DNA from: an uncultured Bacteroides sp.
GTDB lineage: Bacteria > Bacteroidota > Bacteroidia > Bacteroidales > Bacteroidaceae
DNA: 64,000 nucleotides
NCBI GenBank assembly: GCA_900555635.1
Contig: USLU01000013.1
Coordinates: 1 to 64,000 of the forward strand
Direction of reading: 5' to 3'
Shown: one piece after another, positions 34,085 through 43,930 of the stretch
Layout of the letters: every line of letters begins with the position of its first letter
Position numbering within the stretch: position 1 is the stretch's first letter
The notes under the pieces: generated by a model
Seen by the model: only the letters and a program-made list of their open reading frames with translations
Told to the model about the DNA's origin: nothing
Databases searched by the model: none
Translations under genes and position numbers: made by a program

Positions 34085-35461
34085 TTATAGTCTAACCAGC
34101 TCTACTTTCAGAGTCTGCGGTTTGTTCATCTTATAAATGCGTTCTACCAATTCACGTTGTTCATTCTCGTTATCATCACGCACACTCTTGTACATGAATC
34201 GCAGCCAATAATCCTTCAACATATTGACGAAAGGATTAGTCTTACGGTTTTCGAGCAAGGTCTTGACTGCTGCCTCATTACTTGCCCACAACAATCCTTT
34301 GTCACGCATCAGGTTATACTCCATCCAATAATATTCACGCATTTCACGTTCCATGAACCAACGTTGTTCGTTCAACTGACGTACCTGTTGTGCCTGCTCA
34401 TTTTGAGGAGTATTGCTATATGACGCCAGGTTGACACCACGCTTCAGTTCACCTGCCGTGAGGCGGGCTATTGTTTTACCACCTATTTTCAGAAGGTAAT
34501 ATCCGTCGGACAGACCACCAACCGCCAAACCTTCGTAATTCATTTCGTCCATGAATGGAATAACTTTCAAGGCATCGGCTTGCGTATGCAGTTCATTGTT
34601 ATAATGGCTTGCGTCTATCGGATAAGGTAAAGAATTGGCGAGATAGGTGAAACTTACTTGATCCGGTGATACAACCAAGTCGGTAACTTTACAGTTTTCG
34701 GAACGGTTTACGGCATTGGTTGTAACGTCAATAGCGACATCTGCCACTGGTTTATCGGTCAATCCCTGAGCTTTCAGGAACAAATATGCCATTACCATGT
34801 GGCCGTCTGTAGTAGGGTGAACACGGTCGCCGCCACACAGAGTATAGGTAGAATCAGCCTGTTGTTCACGCATATTGATTTCAGTCATCGGACGGTTGAA
34901 ATCTACATAACCCCATTTATTAGCTTGCGCTCTTTCCTGTAAGAAATCAGCAATATCCTGAATCAACTTATTCTTTCCGGGAAAAGGAACTTTATTGAAA
35001 CGGGTAGTTTCGTCGTAGGGTGAACTACCAATAAGAATCTTCTGAACTTTGGAATGCTTCTTATAAGCATCTTCCAAAGCTTTATAGTCATTGCAGGAAG
35101 TTTCCACATTCTTACGACCGGTACTTACATTCTCAGGAAGAGTATAATCCATATAGCCGGTATCGTTCATACCGAATGAGAGCGTCACCACAGTAGGTTC
35201 ATGTTCGAAAACCTTATCCAGCCGTTGAGACATTTGTCGGGCTACATCCCCGCCAACTCCTTCATTGAAGATGTCGATACGCCGATCGGGGAAGTGCGTC
35301 ATGTAATATAGCCAGATGTATGAGTGATAATGCCCTCCACAAGTAATGCTGTTACCTACGAAAGCTACTCGTTCTCCTTCTTTAAAAACCGGAATGTTTT
35401 GGGAATACACTCCGCTAATGCTCATGAATAAGCATAATGCTGCAATTATAGTCTTCTTCAT
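34085..35461 (-). CDS. Secreted SGNH/GDSL hydrolase, probable carbohydrate esterase (458 aa)
   Basis: A signal peptide (about 1-20, cut at VYSQN) precedes an SGNH fold: block I VAFVGNSITCGGHYHSYIW with Ser in GNSIT, block II Gly in VGGDVARQM, block III Asn in TLSFGMNDTGYMD, and block V GGDRVHPTTDGHMVMA with the Asp/His pair. Such esterases in PULs remove acetyl or other acyl groups so that glycosidases can reach the chain; the true substrate here is unknown. The ~200-residue C-terminal extension is helical (EREMREYYWMEYNLMRDKGL) and not part of the catalytic fold. Confidence 0.88.
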   Translation of the reverse strand: MKKTIIAALCLFMSISGVYSQNIPVFKEGERVAFVGNSITCGGHYHSYIWLYYMTHFPDRRIDIFNEGVGGDVARQMSQRLDKVFEHEPTVVTLSFGMNDTGYMDYTLPENVSTGRKNVETSCNDYKALEDAYKKHSKVQKILIGSSPYDETTRFNKVPFPGKNKLIQDIADFLQERAQANKWGYVDFNRPMTEINMREQQADSTYTLCGGDRVHPTTDGHMVMAYLFLKAQGLTDKPVADVAIDVTTNAVNRSENCKVTDLVVSPDQVSFTYLANSLPYPIDASHYNNELHTQADALKVIPFMDEMNYEGLAVGGLSDGYYLLKIGGKTIARLTAGELKRGVNLASYSNTPQNEQAQQVRQLNEQRWFMEREMREYYWMEYNLMRDKGLLWASNEAAVKTLLENRKTNPFVNMLKDYWLRFMYKSVRDDNENEQRELVERIYKMNKPQTLKVELVRL

Positions 35462-35524
35462 TTTATTCTTTATTTAATTAAGTACTGTATCATAACTAAA
35501 TGATAATTTAGCCAGCTAGCTCGT

Positions 35525-35690
35525 GATAGTAACTTAATTCCCCTCTTCCTCGGAGGAGGGGTGCCTAAAGGGCGGGGTGGTAGGCGAGTGCACTGACTAA
35601 ATCATTCTTTTAAAGGTATGAGTTTTACCTACCACCTCCCCCCTTCGGGGTACTCCTCCTCCCAAGAGGAGGAGAATTGAGTTACTCTTA
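35525..35690. repeat. MITE-like repeat, copy 3
   Basis: Same orientation and order as copy 1: AGTAACTTAATTCCCCTC start, core TAAATCATTCTTTTAAAGG, and CTCCTCCTCCCAAGAGGAGG before the GAATTGAGTTACTC end. It lies in the 502-bp gap between the SGNH gene and the second GH78. The same gap holds the 33-bp inverted repeat at 35842-35920; the rest is AT-rich without open frames. Confidence 0.75.
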
Positions 35691-35841
35691 TTTATATTAG
35701 CGAGATAAACTATTTTTTTGAAAAAACTAGTTTTGAACTTTCCGGAAATGCGCAGTCAAGGCATTCTTTTCATTCGTTTTTATTGCGAAAATATAGTACA
35801 TTAAGCATTACTTCTATTTAACTGATACTGAAGCTTATACC

Positions 35842-35920
35842 TTTTTACTAAAAATCAGTCGGAGATTTACTAAAAATCATCAGAAGATTTAGTAAATCTC
35901 CGACTGATTTTTAGTAAAAA
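35842..35920. repeat. 33-bp perfect inverted repeat
   Basis: Arms 35842-35874 and 35888-35920 are exact reverse complements (33 bp) around a 13-nt loop; they begin TTTTTACTAAAAATCAGTCG. The loop-side sequence repeats ACTAAAAATCA. It starts 44 bp past the GH78 stop (minus strand) and ends in T-rich DNA on both strands, so a bidirectional terminator is plausible. Confidence 0.85.
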
Positions 35921-35963
35921 AGCACTCGCCTTTATTCACGTCCTCCTTTTTATTAATAAAATA

Positions 35964-38609
35964 TTACAAACGATTAAATTCGATATTATAAGTACCTGTA
36001 CCTAATTCCAGATATTGATTATCCGATTTAATATCCTTGCCATTGACGATACCTCCGTGAGCATTTGCCGGAATAGAAACACTTGCGTTTACTCCAACCG
36101 GCAAAACGACGTGCATCAGTAAGCGGGCGTCTTTCAATTCCCAATTCACGATAATGGTTCCATAAGGAGACTCTTTCGTTGTATTAGCCCATGTCACTCC
36201 TTGGGGTATCTGCGGTTCGATGAATACATGTTGATAACCGGGGTTCGCTTCATCCACTCGGATACCACCTACAGCCTGATAGAACCAGTTCCCGATACCA
36301 TTGTAGCAGTTGTGCACGCGGCTGCGTTCTCCGTTCCAATATTCCCAAGTAGTAGTGGCGTTGTTATTAATCATGTGCAGATATCCCGGATAGTCCGGCT
36401 GCTTCAGCATCTTGTACATGAAATCGACTTCCTTATTCTGAATAGTCCAATCCGTAAGGATAGGCACACCGACCAACCCCACGGCGATATGACCTTTGTA
36501 TTGATTGGCTGAACGGGCAAGCATCTGTTCTTTCACCTTTGCATAAAGTGCTTCGGGAACTACTCCTACCAACATTGCATAAGACATGTCAAGTTGCGAT
36601 CCTGTAGCATAAATACCCTCTGATGCATTATAGAAAGTCTTATGAATCAATTTATTCAGCACAGCTTTACGTTCAGCGTACTTCTGCGCTTCAGCAGGTT
36701 TATCCAACTTAACGGCTATCTTTTGCAAAGCGCTCAGACAATCACTGATAAAGCAGTTATTCACCAGGTCGATAGAAGATTGCGCACCTGAATCGACTCC
36801 GGCGGGAGCCAGCCAATCGCCTAGATACCAGTCGCGGTAAGGAAGATCGGGCCAACGTTTCAACAATCCGTCTACCGTATATTTATCGACATAACCCATC
36901 CATTCTTTCATTGCGTCATAATAACGTTCTATCAGACGGGGATCGTTATAGTTTACATAAGTCCTCCAAGGAGCCATTACCATGAAACCGCACCAATAAG
37001 GTCCGCCACCACCTGCACCCGGATTAGGTCCTACGTGAGGAAGACTTCCTCCTTCGCGCATGGAGTCGTGCCAGGTCTGTAGCCAGTTCATGTACGTGGG
37101 CGCCATGTCATACATGGTTTGCGAAACATTAGTTGATGAATTACCGTCACCGCCATATCCGGCACGTTCCAAGTGCGGGCAATCTACCTGATAACCGCCG
37201 AAGGTAAGGCAACTGATAGTGTACTTTACCATATCGTGTATGGCATTCAACTCATTATCAGAGCATCTGAAAGTAGCAGCCGATTGATAATCACCGTGTA
37301 CAAGATAAGCTTTGATCTGCTTATTCACTGGTTGCTCGGGCAAATTCGTTATCTTCACATAGCGGAAAGCATGATGATTGAACTTATTGCAGAAAACATC
37401 ACCTTCCGGTTTGCCGGAAGCAATATAGATATCACTCTCGCTTTGTTCTTCTATACGGCCGTCTTTTCCCATGTAATCACTGTAGGTTACAGTAATCTCA
37501 TGCCCGGCGGCTAGTTGGGGAATACGCAGTTCAAACCATCCGGTAAGGACTTTGCCCATATCCACCAGCCAAGTATTCTTATCCAAGGCTTCGATACCTT
37601 TGGGAGCAAGTATTTCTTGCTTTTTATTTGGTTCGCATGTTTGTGTGGAAACTTTGTGGGCTTTAATAGGAACAACTGCAACGGGAGCCCACTTCAATTT
37701 ATTCAATTCTTCTTTTGTAAGGTTCTTAGGTAACAGGCGCCCGTCTATTCTTTCACCACCAAACCGAAGGGCTTGCCAAGTTCCTGTATCCGAGTAGCCA
37801 CTCTCGCGTCCTGTCCATGTGGCATCCGTAGCCACGATAGGATTCCATTTCCCATTTTGTAATACATCCATTTCCGCCTTAACTACCGGGCCGTCATATT
37901 CAGCGCCAAACGTAGTTTTCTTATACCATCCCTGTCCCAGCCAGATGACGAGTTCATTCTGCCCTTTATTCAGATAAGGGGTCACATCGTAAGTAACGAT
38001 CAATGAACGTTTGCCTAATTGCGAAACAGCCGGAGCCAACACTTGGTCATCCACTTTCGCACCATTGATATACACTTCGTGATAACCCAAAGAATTGACA
38101 TGCAGGAAAGCCGTTCCAAGCTGGTTTACAGCAAATGACTTTCTCAATAACGGAGAACAGACATCACCTGTGGCAAGTCCTATGTATTCTCCTTTCAGTT
38201 TATCGTTCTCCAAAATCCCGATGGCGAAACGTTGGATAGCGCTCCAGTCGGAAGCCTCTCCTTGCTCATTCCATACACGGACTCTCCAATAGCATAGCAT
38301 GCGGGATTTCAGTTCTTTACCGTGATAGGGAACCATGACCGAAGCCGGAGTCTGAACCTTTGCGGAATTCCATAAATCCGCCTTGTTGTTTGTCAACTGC
38401 AAGCTATCTGAAGCTACCTGAATCTCATAGCCTTGCTGACGCATAGGAGCATCACTCTGTATCTTCCAACTGAAATGAGGAGACTGGTTATCAATCGCAT
38501 TCGGATTCTTCAAGTTCTCACACCGTAAGTCTGAAAGTACAATCGGAGCTGCCATTAAAAGATTAATCTTTATAAAACAGCATATTATAAAAACAATACC
38601 TTTTTTCAT
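35964..38609 (-). CDS. GH78 alpha-L-rhamnosidase (881 aa)
   Basis: A signal peptide (about 1-20, MKKGIVFIICC to LMAAP) without lipobox. N-terminal domains: LSDLRCENLKNPNAIDNQSP, HFSWKIQSD, HVNSLGYHEVYINGAKVDDQ and VLAPAVSQLGKRS, then the catalytic barrel with VDCPHLERAGYGGDGNSST (general-acid region; the family often has DCPxRxE, here HLER). The C-terminal part has WEYWNGERSRVHNCYNGIGN. It differs markedly from the first GH78 of this locus, so the two likely attack different rhamnosyl linkages. It follows the susD gene in the same direction. Confidence 0.92.
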   Translation of the reverse strand: MKKGIVFIICCFIKINLLMAAPIVLSDLRCENLKNPNAIDNQSPHFSWKIQSDAPMRQQGYEIQVASDSLQLTNNKADLWNSAKVQTPASVMVPYHGKELKSRMLCYWRVRVWNEQGEASDWSAIQRFAIGILENDKLKGEYIGLATGDVCSPLLRKSFAVNQLGTAFLHVNSLGYHEVYINGAKVDDQVLAPAVSQLGKRSLIVTYDVTPYLNKGQNELVIWLGQGWYKKTTFGAEYDGPVVKAEMDVLQNGKWNPIVATDATWTGRESGYSDTGTWQALRFGGERIDGRLLPKNLTKEELNKLKWAPVAVVPIKAHKVSTQTCEPNKKQEILAPKGIEALDKNTWLVDMGKVLTGWFELRIPQLAAGHEITVTYSDYMGKDGRIEEQSESDIYIASGKPEGDVFCNKFNHHAFRYVKITNLPEQPVNKQIKAYLVHGDYQSAATFRCSDNELNAIHDMVKYTISCLTFGGYQVDCPHLERAGYGGDGNSSTNVSQTMYDMAPTYMNWLQTWHDSMREGGSLPHVGPNPGAGGGGPYWCGFMVMAPWRTYVNYNDPRLIERYYDAMKEWMGYVDKYTVDGLLKRWPDLPYRDWYLGDWLAPAGVDSGAQSSIDLVNNCFISDCLSALQKIAVKLDKPAEAQKYAERKAVLNKLIHKTFYNASEGIYATGSQLDMSYAMLVGVVPEALYAKVKEQMLARSANQYKGHIAVGLVGVPILTDWTIQNKEVDFMYKMLKQPDYPGYLHMINNNATTTWEYWNGERSRVHNCYNGIGNWFYQAVGGIRVDEANPGYQHVFIEPQIPQGVTWANTTKESPYGTIIVNWELKDARLLMHVVLPVGVNASVSIPANAHGGIVNGKDIKSDNQYLELGTGTYNIEFNRL

Positions 38610-38625
38610 AATTCAAAATTGTTTT

Positions 38626-38716
38626 CACCACAGATTACGCGGATTAACACAGATTGAAATATATTTCATTGATTATCAATAAAGAAAATCTGTGTTAATC
38701 TGCGTAATCTGTGGTG
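38626..38716. repeat. 30-bp inverted repeat
   Basis: Arms 38626-38655 (starting CACCACAGATTACGC) and 38687-38716 are reverse complements with one mismatch; the loop is 31 nt. It occupies the spacer between susD and GH78 and could weaken GH78 expression relative to susCD. Similar sequences are common repeats in Bacteroides genomes, to my recollection. Confidence 0.8.
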
Positions 38717-38740
38717 AGCATTTACACACTTCCAGTTAAA

Positions 38741-40528
38741 TTACCACCCCGGATTCTGCTTCAATACAACATCCTTGTTTGTATCGATCACACTTTGTGG
38801 AATCGGCCAAAGGTTGAAGTTCTTGTTGGCAAGTGAAGTGCGTGCCACATCCCAATAAGCATACTTCTTGATGCGGTCGATAGCAACCGTACCACCCATA
38901 CGAAGTAATGTGTTCCAACGATGTTCTTCATAAACCAACTCACGCGCACGTTCGTCGAGGATCAAGTCCAGACTTACGTCGGAAGCCGTAGCCATATAGC
39001 TGCATTGTGCTCTTTCTCTCAGCAGATTGATATCGGCAGCAGCACCGCCATTGTCACCCAAACGCCACTTAACCTCGGCACGCAATAAGATCGTTTCGGG
39101 CAAACGTACCAAATAGTCATCTCTGTAGAGGAAAGAGAAGCTACCATCGATACCAGCAATATAGCCTGTATATTTATCCGTAGCAATCTTGCAAGAAATA
39201 GGGAATAAATAAGTTTCCGCTTGTCTGTCTTTCACTCCGTTTTTCACCTTATGCATAACGTCCCATGGAAGAATTTTACCATAATACCGGCCATTCTTCT
39301 GGTTACCCACAAAGGTTCTTCTGAATACAGCTTCAGAGTTTCTCATATCTTCAGACCATTTTCCTTCGTAAATAACGTCACGCGTATAGTAAGTAGGCAT
39401 CACGGCGGTAACACCTTCACCACCTACATCTTCCAAGCTACCCATCAGTTCACCCTGAACGTCGCGGGCTACCGGGCTATAGTTACAAGAATGAGCCATA
39501 CGGTTGGCGCCATATCCCTGCTGGCAGAGATCCAAGCTCATCTGAGCTACCCAAATGGCTTCCGTATTACCGCTTTGGTAATCCTGATTGCCTTCCTGAA
39601 ACAAATCCCAGTACACATTACCTTCAATATGTACACCGGCAGATGCGTATGTACGTTCGGGTGTTTGCTCTTGTATGCTTGTAGCGTAATAATAAACGGG
39701 CGCCTCATTCTTGCGGGTACCGAAACGGTTTTTCATCAAACGGTAAGTACCACCATCAATCACAGCATCAGCATATTTCTTTGCCTCACGGAAAGATTCA
39801 GCACCCTCTTTTCCTTCTTCTTGCAGCGCCACGCCCTTGTTAATATAAAGCTGGCACAAGTAATGCTGAACAACTCCTTTTACCAAACGACCGGCATCGG
39901 GATGAGTTTCCGGCAGAGCCAATGCAAACTTTTCCAGATCATCTATGGCAAGCTGATAAGTTTCGACACGTGTGCTGCGTTGGAAATCGTAACGCGGTCC
40001 GGTGATACGTTCTGTTACCAAGGGTACTCCACCATACAACTCGCCTAAATTCATATAAGCGTATCCTCTGAAGAAATGGGCTTCCGCTAATGTTTGGGCC
40101 TTATCCGATTCTGAGTCCCATGCCACTTCCTCGGCAGCAGTGATAGCCAGATTGGCTTGGGAAACTAAATTATAGAAGTTGTTGTACACTTGTTTGTAGA
40201 TGTCATAGTCAGCTGCCAGCTTACTATAATCATTCATATTTTGTGCATCACGACCGTTAGGTACATCAAACATATCGGTACCGTTGCTACCCATATAGAA
40301 ATGTCTCGGAGAGAACTGCATGGGAGCCGAAGTACAGAAGATATCACGTACTTTCTCGTAACAAGATGTCACCACCTGTTTCACCTGGTTGGAGCTCTTG
40401 AACACATTCTCAATCGCATACGAAGAATCCGGATTTTCCTTTAAGAAAGCCGTATCATCACAACCGCTTGCCATGACTACGGTCAAAGCTATCAATCCAA
40501 TATTAATTTTATTTTTAAGAACATTCAT
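38741..40528 (-). CDS. SusD/RagB-family glycan-binding lipoprotein (595 aa)
   Basis: A lipobox VMASGC (Cys about residue 23) gives a surface-exposed lipoprotein. SusD features are LAEAHFFRGYAYMNLGELYG with VPLVTERITGPRYDF in the N-terminal TPR-like helices, and the C-terminal ILDERARELVYEEHRWNTLL with FNLWPIPQSVIDTNK. It pairs with the SusC-like transporter upstream (21-bp gap) to catch oligosaccharides and close over the barrel. Substrate is unknown, although the neighbouring rhamnosidases suggest a rhamnose-containing glycan. Confidence 0.93.
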   Translation of the reverse strand: MNVLKNKINIGLIALTVVMASGCDDTAFLKENPDSSYAIENVFKSSNQVKQVVTSCYEKVRDIFCTSAPMQFSPRHFYMGSNGTDMFDVPNGRDAQNMNDYSKLAADYDIYKQVYNNFYNLVSQANLAITAAEEVAWDSESDKAQTLAEAHFFRGYAYMNLGELYGGVPLVTERITGPRYDFQRSTRVETYQLAIDDLEKFALALPETHPDAGRLVKGVVQHYLCQLYINKGVALQEEGKEGAESFREAKKYADAVIDGGTYRLMKNRFGTRKNEAPVYYYATSIQEQTPERTYASAGVHIEGNVYWDLFQEGNQDYQSGNTEAIWVAQMSLDLCQQGYGANRMAHSCNYSPVARDVQGELMGSLEDVGGEGVTAVMPTYYTRDVIYEGKWSEDMRNSEAVFRRTFVGNQKNGRYYGKILPWDVMHKVKNGVKDRQAETYLFPISCKIATDKYTGYIAGIDGSFSFLYRDDYLVRLPETILLRAEVKWRLGDNGGAAADINLLRERAQCSYMATASDVSLDLILDERARELVYEEHRWNTLLRMGGTVAIDRIKKYAYWDVARTSLANKNFNLWPIPQSVIDTNKDVVLKQNPGW

Positions 40529-40548
40529 AATTCATCAAAGTATTAAAT

Positions 40549-43500
40549 TTAGAAACTAATGTTTGCTCCCAAAGAGAGATTTGTAGAAATAGGATACGTA
40601 GAAGACAAGATTGTGTTGCCCAATTCCGGATCTCCATTCTCCCAACCTGTAATCGTGAACAAGTTCTTGCCGGTAAAGAATACTCTCAGATTATTAATAC
40701 CAAAGTTCTTTATCTTAGCAGAATTAAAGGTATAAGACAACGTGATATCTTGCAAGCGTACAAATGCACGGCTTTGCAGACCTTTGAAGCGTCCATCTCC
40801 ACTGAAGTTTGCTGCCGGGTATTTATTGCTGGGGCGATCTTCAGTCCAATAAGGTATATACATATTGCTGGAGTAGGCACCACCGCCACCCCCACCTGCA
40901 AGGAATGCCGGTGCATTTTCGCTTACATAATATCCATTTCCGCCGAATGTACCGCTAAGCATAAAGTACAATTGAAGATTCTTCCACGAAATAGTATTCG
41001 CCAAACTCATCTTGAAACGGGGATCTGATGAACCAAGTATAGTACGGTCTTCCACGCCGATTGTTCCATTACCACTAATATCCACATATTTCGGATTACC
41101 GGGAGTCGCGCCGTTAGCTTTTATATATTCCGTGTCATCCTTCTGCACAATGCCGGCTACCTTATAACCGTAAATAGAATGTATGGATTCTCCGATAAAT
41201 AAGTTATTGCCCAAATCATTGTCTTCCTTACCATCGCCGTCCAAATCTTCACCATACAAATGAACCAGTTTATTACGATTCAGCCAGAATGTCAGATTAG
41301 TATCCCATTTCCAGTCCTTATTTTGAAAATTTACAGAACGGACGTTGATTTCCACACCACGGTTAGCTACTTCACCCATCGTAGATATCATATTTTCAAA
41401 ACCGGTCATTGAAGGAATAGTGCGTTTAAAGATCTGATCGGTAGTTCTTGACAAATAAACGTCCATGTTTACAAACAGGCGATTGTTCAACCAAGCCGAT
41501 TCAAAACCGAAGTTCCATGAGTCAGTTGTTTCCCATCCAAGACCGCTATTACCCAAAGTATTCTGTCTGATACCAAACGAAGGAACCTTCGAATTTCCAA
41601 AAGGATAAGCTATACCACCACCGGGGCCGATAACCGCTTCAGACAGTGTTCCGTAAGGATTGATACCTTGGTTACCATTTCTACCCCAAGATAATTTAAG
41701 CTTCAAATCATTCAAGAAAGTGGCTTTCTCCATGAATTTTTCATGAGTAACGCGCCATGCACCACCGAAGGCGTAGAAATTACCCCACTTGTTTTCCTCA
41801 CCGAATACCGAAGCACCATCTCTACGATAAGAACCGGTGAAGTAATAAGCATCATTAAAAGAGTAAGATGCACGGGCAAAATATCCGGCATTACGACGGC
41901 GGGTAATACCTGTGGTCGTTTTTTGCGTAGTAGCATACTGCAAGCCATTGTACCCTAAACTTGTATTACCATTAGCCACATAATCGCGTCCTTCCATTTT
42001 GTCCCATCTATCAAGCTTGCTATCACGGGTAGCAACAGCAGTCAAATCAATGGTATGCTTACCGAATGTATTTTTGTAATTCAAGATATTATCTATAACC
42101 CAGCTATTTGTTTTAGAGTTCTGATAATAACCATTGGTTGAACCCAACATCGAATAAACCGTTTTTTCAGAATAACGGGACTCATCGTCGTATGCTCCCA
42201 ATGGAGCAAAATATCCTTCATGATAGAATTCTCCACCATCGTTCACATTCATGTAAGCCGAATAGTTGAAACGATAGCTCAACCCCTTTACCCAAGGAAG
42301 TTTTACAACAGCATGTGTATTGATGCGGAAAGTACGTCTGAGATCCAGATTGTCGTATGTACCTGATTGGTCTTTCCACAATGGATTCTCAAAGGTATTA
42401 GAACCTAAGGGGAATCTTTCTAATAAATTAGTTCCTTTGCGATACATCACATCGTACGGGCCTAGAAGAACGGCTCTGTTATACTCGGCACCTACACCCG
42501 AGTAATCGGAATGAGTATAAGAAGCATCCGCACCTACTTCCAACCAGTCTGTAATGTCCGTGCTAATCTTGCCCATCATCGTGAAACGTGAGAAGTCATC
42601 ACCGATCATAATACCTTGATTATCCGTAAAAGAAGTCGACATATAATAATTCATCTTCTCACCTGCACCCGCCACAGATACTTGATAATCTTGCAACCAA
42701 CCTGTACGGGAAATCTCGTCCAACCAGTTGGTCTCCTGTCCGGCTTCGTAACTGGCTCTTTGTTGTTCGCTCAATGATTCTACAGTAGCACCATTCTTAT
42801 CATGCAGCATCTCCAAATACTGTTTACCGTTCATGAATTCCGGTTGGCGATGCCACGATTGCATGGTACCGGTCATATTCAAATTGATTACCGGTTTGCC
42901 TGATTTACCGCGTTTAGTGGTAATCGCGATCACACCGTTTGCCGAACGTGAACCGTATGCGGCTGCTGAAGTAGCATCCTTCAATACATCAATTGTGGCT
43001 ATATCATTCGGATTGATATCATTCAAGTTACCTAAGAAGATCACACCGTCTACAATCAACAACGGGTCATTGTTGCCCGATATTGAATTTTGTCCACGTA
43101 CCAACATCGAAGGTTGTCCACCAGCCGTATTGCTGGCACCAATATCAAGTCCGCCCACCGAACCTTTCAATGTTTCCAAAGCATTTGTATTGGAAACCAA
43201 TGCTACCGGCGAATTTTCCAACTTCAAAGAAGAAACCGAACCGGTGAAATCTTTCTTGGTAGTTGTTCCGTAACCGATAACTACCACTTCGTCCAAGAGC
43301 TGAGTATCTTCTTTCAAAGTGACCGCAAGCATTTTCCCACTCTGCGCTTTTAGTAGTTGAGTCTGATAGCCGATGTAAGAAATCTCTAAAGTAGAGTTAG
43401 AGGCGGCATCCAAGGTGAAATTACCGTCAATATCGGTAGTTGTACCACTGGATGTGCCTTGAACTCTGATGGTGGCACCAATAATAGGCTCGCCACTCGG

Positions 43501-43854
43501 ATCAACAATACGTCCCGCTACTTTACCTTGTTGTGCAGGAGCAGCTGCCGGACTCGCTTTCTTTATAACAATCTTCTTACCCTGAATTTCGTAACTTAAT
43601 TCGTTTTGTCCCTGTAGAATCTGCTTTGCAACTTCTTCGATAGTTGCATTTTCCAATAAAACAGATACACGTTTCTTTGTATTTACATCTACTGATGAAA
43701 ACACGAAGGAATATCCTGAGGTGTTTTTCAGTTGTTCCATTGCCTCTTTTACCGTTACATTATCGGCTTTTAGCGTGATGTCCTGCGAAAAAACCGATAA
43801 GTTAAAGCAAAGCGCTGCCGAGGCTACTAACATAGCCCTTTTAAAATATCTCAT
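40549..43854 (-). CDS. SusC-like TonB-dependent transporter with STN signalling domain (1101 aa)
   Basis: A signal peptide (about 1-23) is followed by an STN domain (about 24-98: LKADNVTVKEAMEQLKNTSG, VLLENATIEEVAKQILQGQ), which contacts a FecR-type anti-sigma factor. Next come a carboxypeptidase-regulatory-like domain (about 110-185, GKVAGRIVDPSGEPIIGATI), the TonB box/plug (LDEVVVIGYGTTTKKDFTGS) and the barrel ending in LSLGANISF. STN plus neighbouring FecR and ECF sigma genes show that ligand import switches on the locus. A likely antisense sRNA (43931-44006) overlaps its leader. Confidence 0.95.
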   Translation of the reverse strand: MRYFKRAMLVASAALCFNLSVFSQDITLKADNVTVKEAMEQLKNTSGYSFVFSSVDVNTKKRVSVLLENATIEEVAKQILQGQNELSYEIQGKKIVIKKASPAAAPAQQGKVAGRIVDPSGEPIIGATIRVQGTSSGTTTDIDGNFTLDAASNSTLEISYIGYQTQLLKAQSGKMLAVTLKEDTQLLDEVVVIGYGTTTKKDFTGSVSSLKLENSPVALVSNTNALETLKGSVGGLDIGASNTAGGQPSMLVRGQNSISGNNDPLLIVDGVIFLGNLNDINPNDIATIDVLKDATSAAAYGSRSANGVIAITTKRGKSGKPVINLNMTGTMQSWHRQPEFMNGKQYLEMLHDKNGATVESLSEQQRASYEAGQETNWLDEISRTGWLQDYQVSVAGAGEKMNYYMSTSFTDNQGIMIGDDFSRFTMMGKISTDITDWLEVGADASYTHSDYSGVGAEYNRAVLLGPYDVMYRKGTNLLERFPLGSNTFENPLWKDQSGTYDNLDLRRTFRINTHAVVKLPWVKGLSYRFNYSAYMNVNDGGEFYHEGYFAPLGAYDDESRYSEKTVYSMLGSTNGYYQNSKTNSWVIDNILNYKNTFGKHTIDLTAVATRDSKLDRWDKMEGRDYVANGNTSLGYNGLQYATTQKTTTGITRRRNAGYFARASYSFNDAYYFTGSYRRDGASVFGEENKWGNFYAFGGAWRVTHEKFMEKATFLNDLKLKLSWGRNGNQGINPYGTLSEAVIGPGGGIAYPFGNSKVPSFGIRQNTLGNSGLGWETTDSWNFGFESAWLNNRLFVNMDVYLSRTTDQIFKRTIPSMTGFENMISTMGEVANRGVEINVRSVNFQNKDWKWDTNLTFWLNRNKLVHLYGEDLDGDGKEDNDLGNNLFIGESIHSIYGYKVAGIVQKDDTEYIKANGATPGNPKYVDISGNGTIGVEDRTILGSSDPRFKMSLANTISWKNLQLYFMLSGTFGGNGYYVSENAPAFLAGGGGGGAYSSNMYIPYWTEDRPSNKYPAANFSGDGRFKGLQSRAFVRLQDITLSYTFNSAKIKNFGINNLRVFFTGKNLFTITGWENGDPELGNTILSSTYPISTNLSLGANISF

Positions 43855-43916
43855 AATTCTCTTGATTTTTAATTAAATAACTAAGGAAAGTTGATAAGAT
43901 TATTTTAAAGATTTTC

Positions 43917-43924
43917 TATCTTTG
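43917..43924 (+). promoter_or_regulatory. -7 box for the antisense sRNA
   Basis: TATCTTTG on the plus strand, opposite to the flanking genes; no plus-strand gene follows, only a short segment with a terminator. A TTG-containing -33 candidate lies at 43890-43893, with slightly long spacing (23 nt). Confidence 0.55.
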
Positions 43925-43930
43925 CATAAT

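Noticed and set aside
39221..40048. 275-aa plus-strand frame opposite susD
   Set aside because: Shadow frame of the SusD-like gene with no recognisable features.
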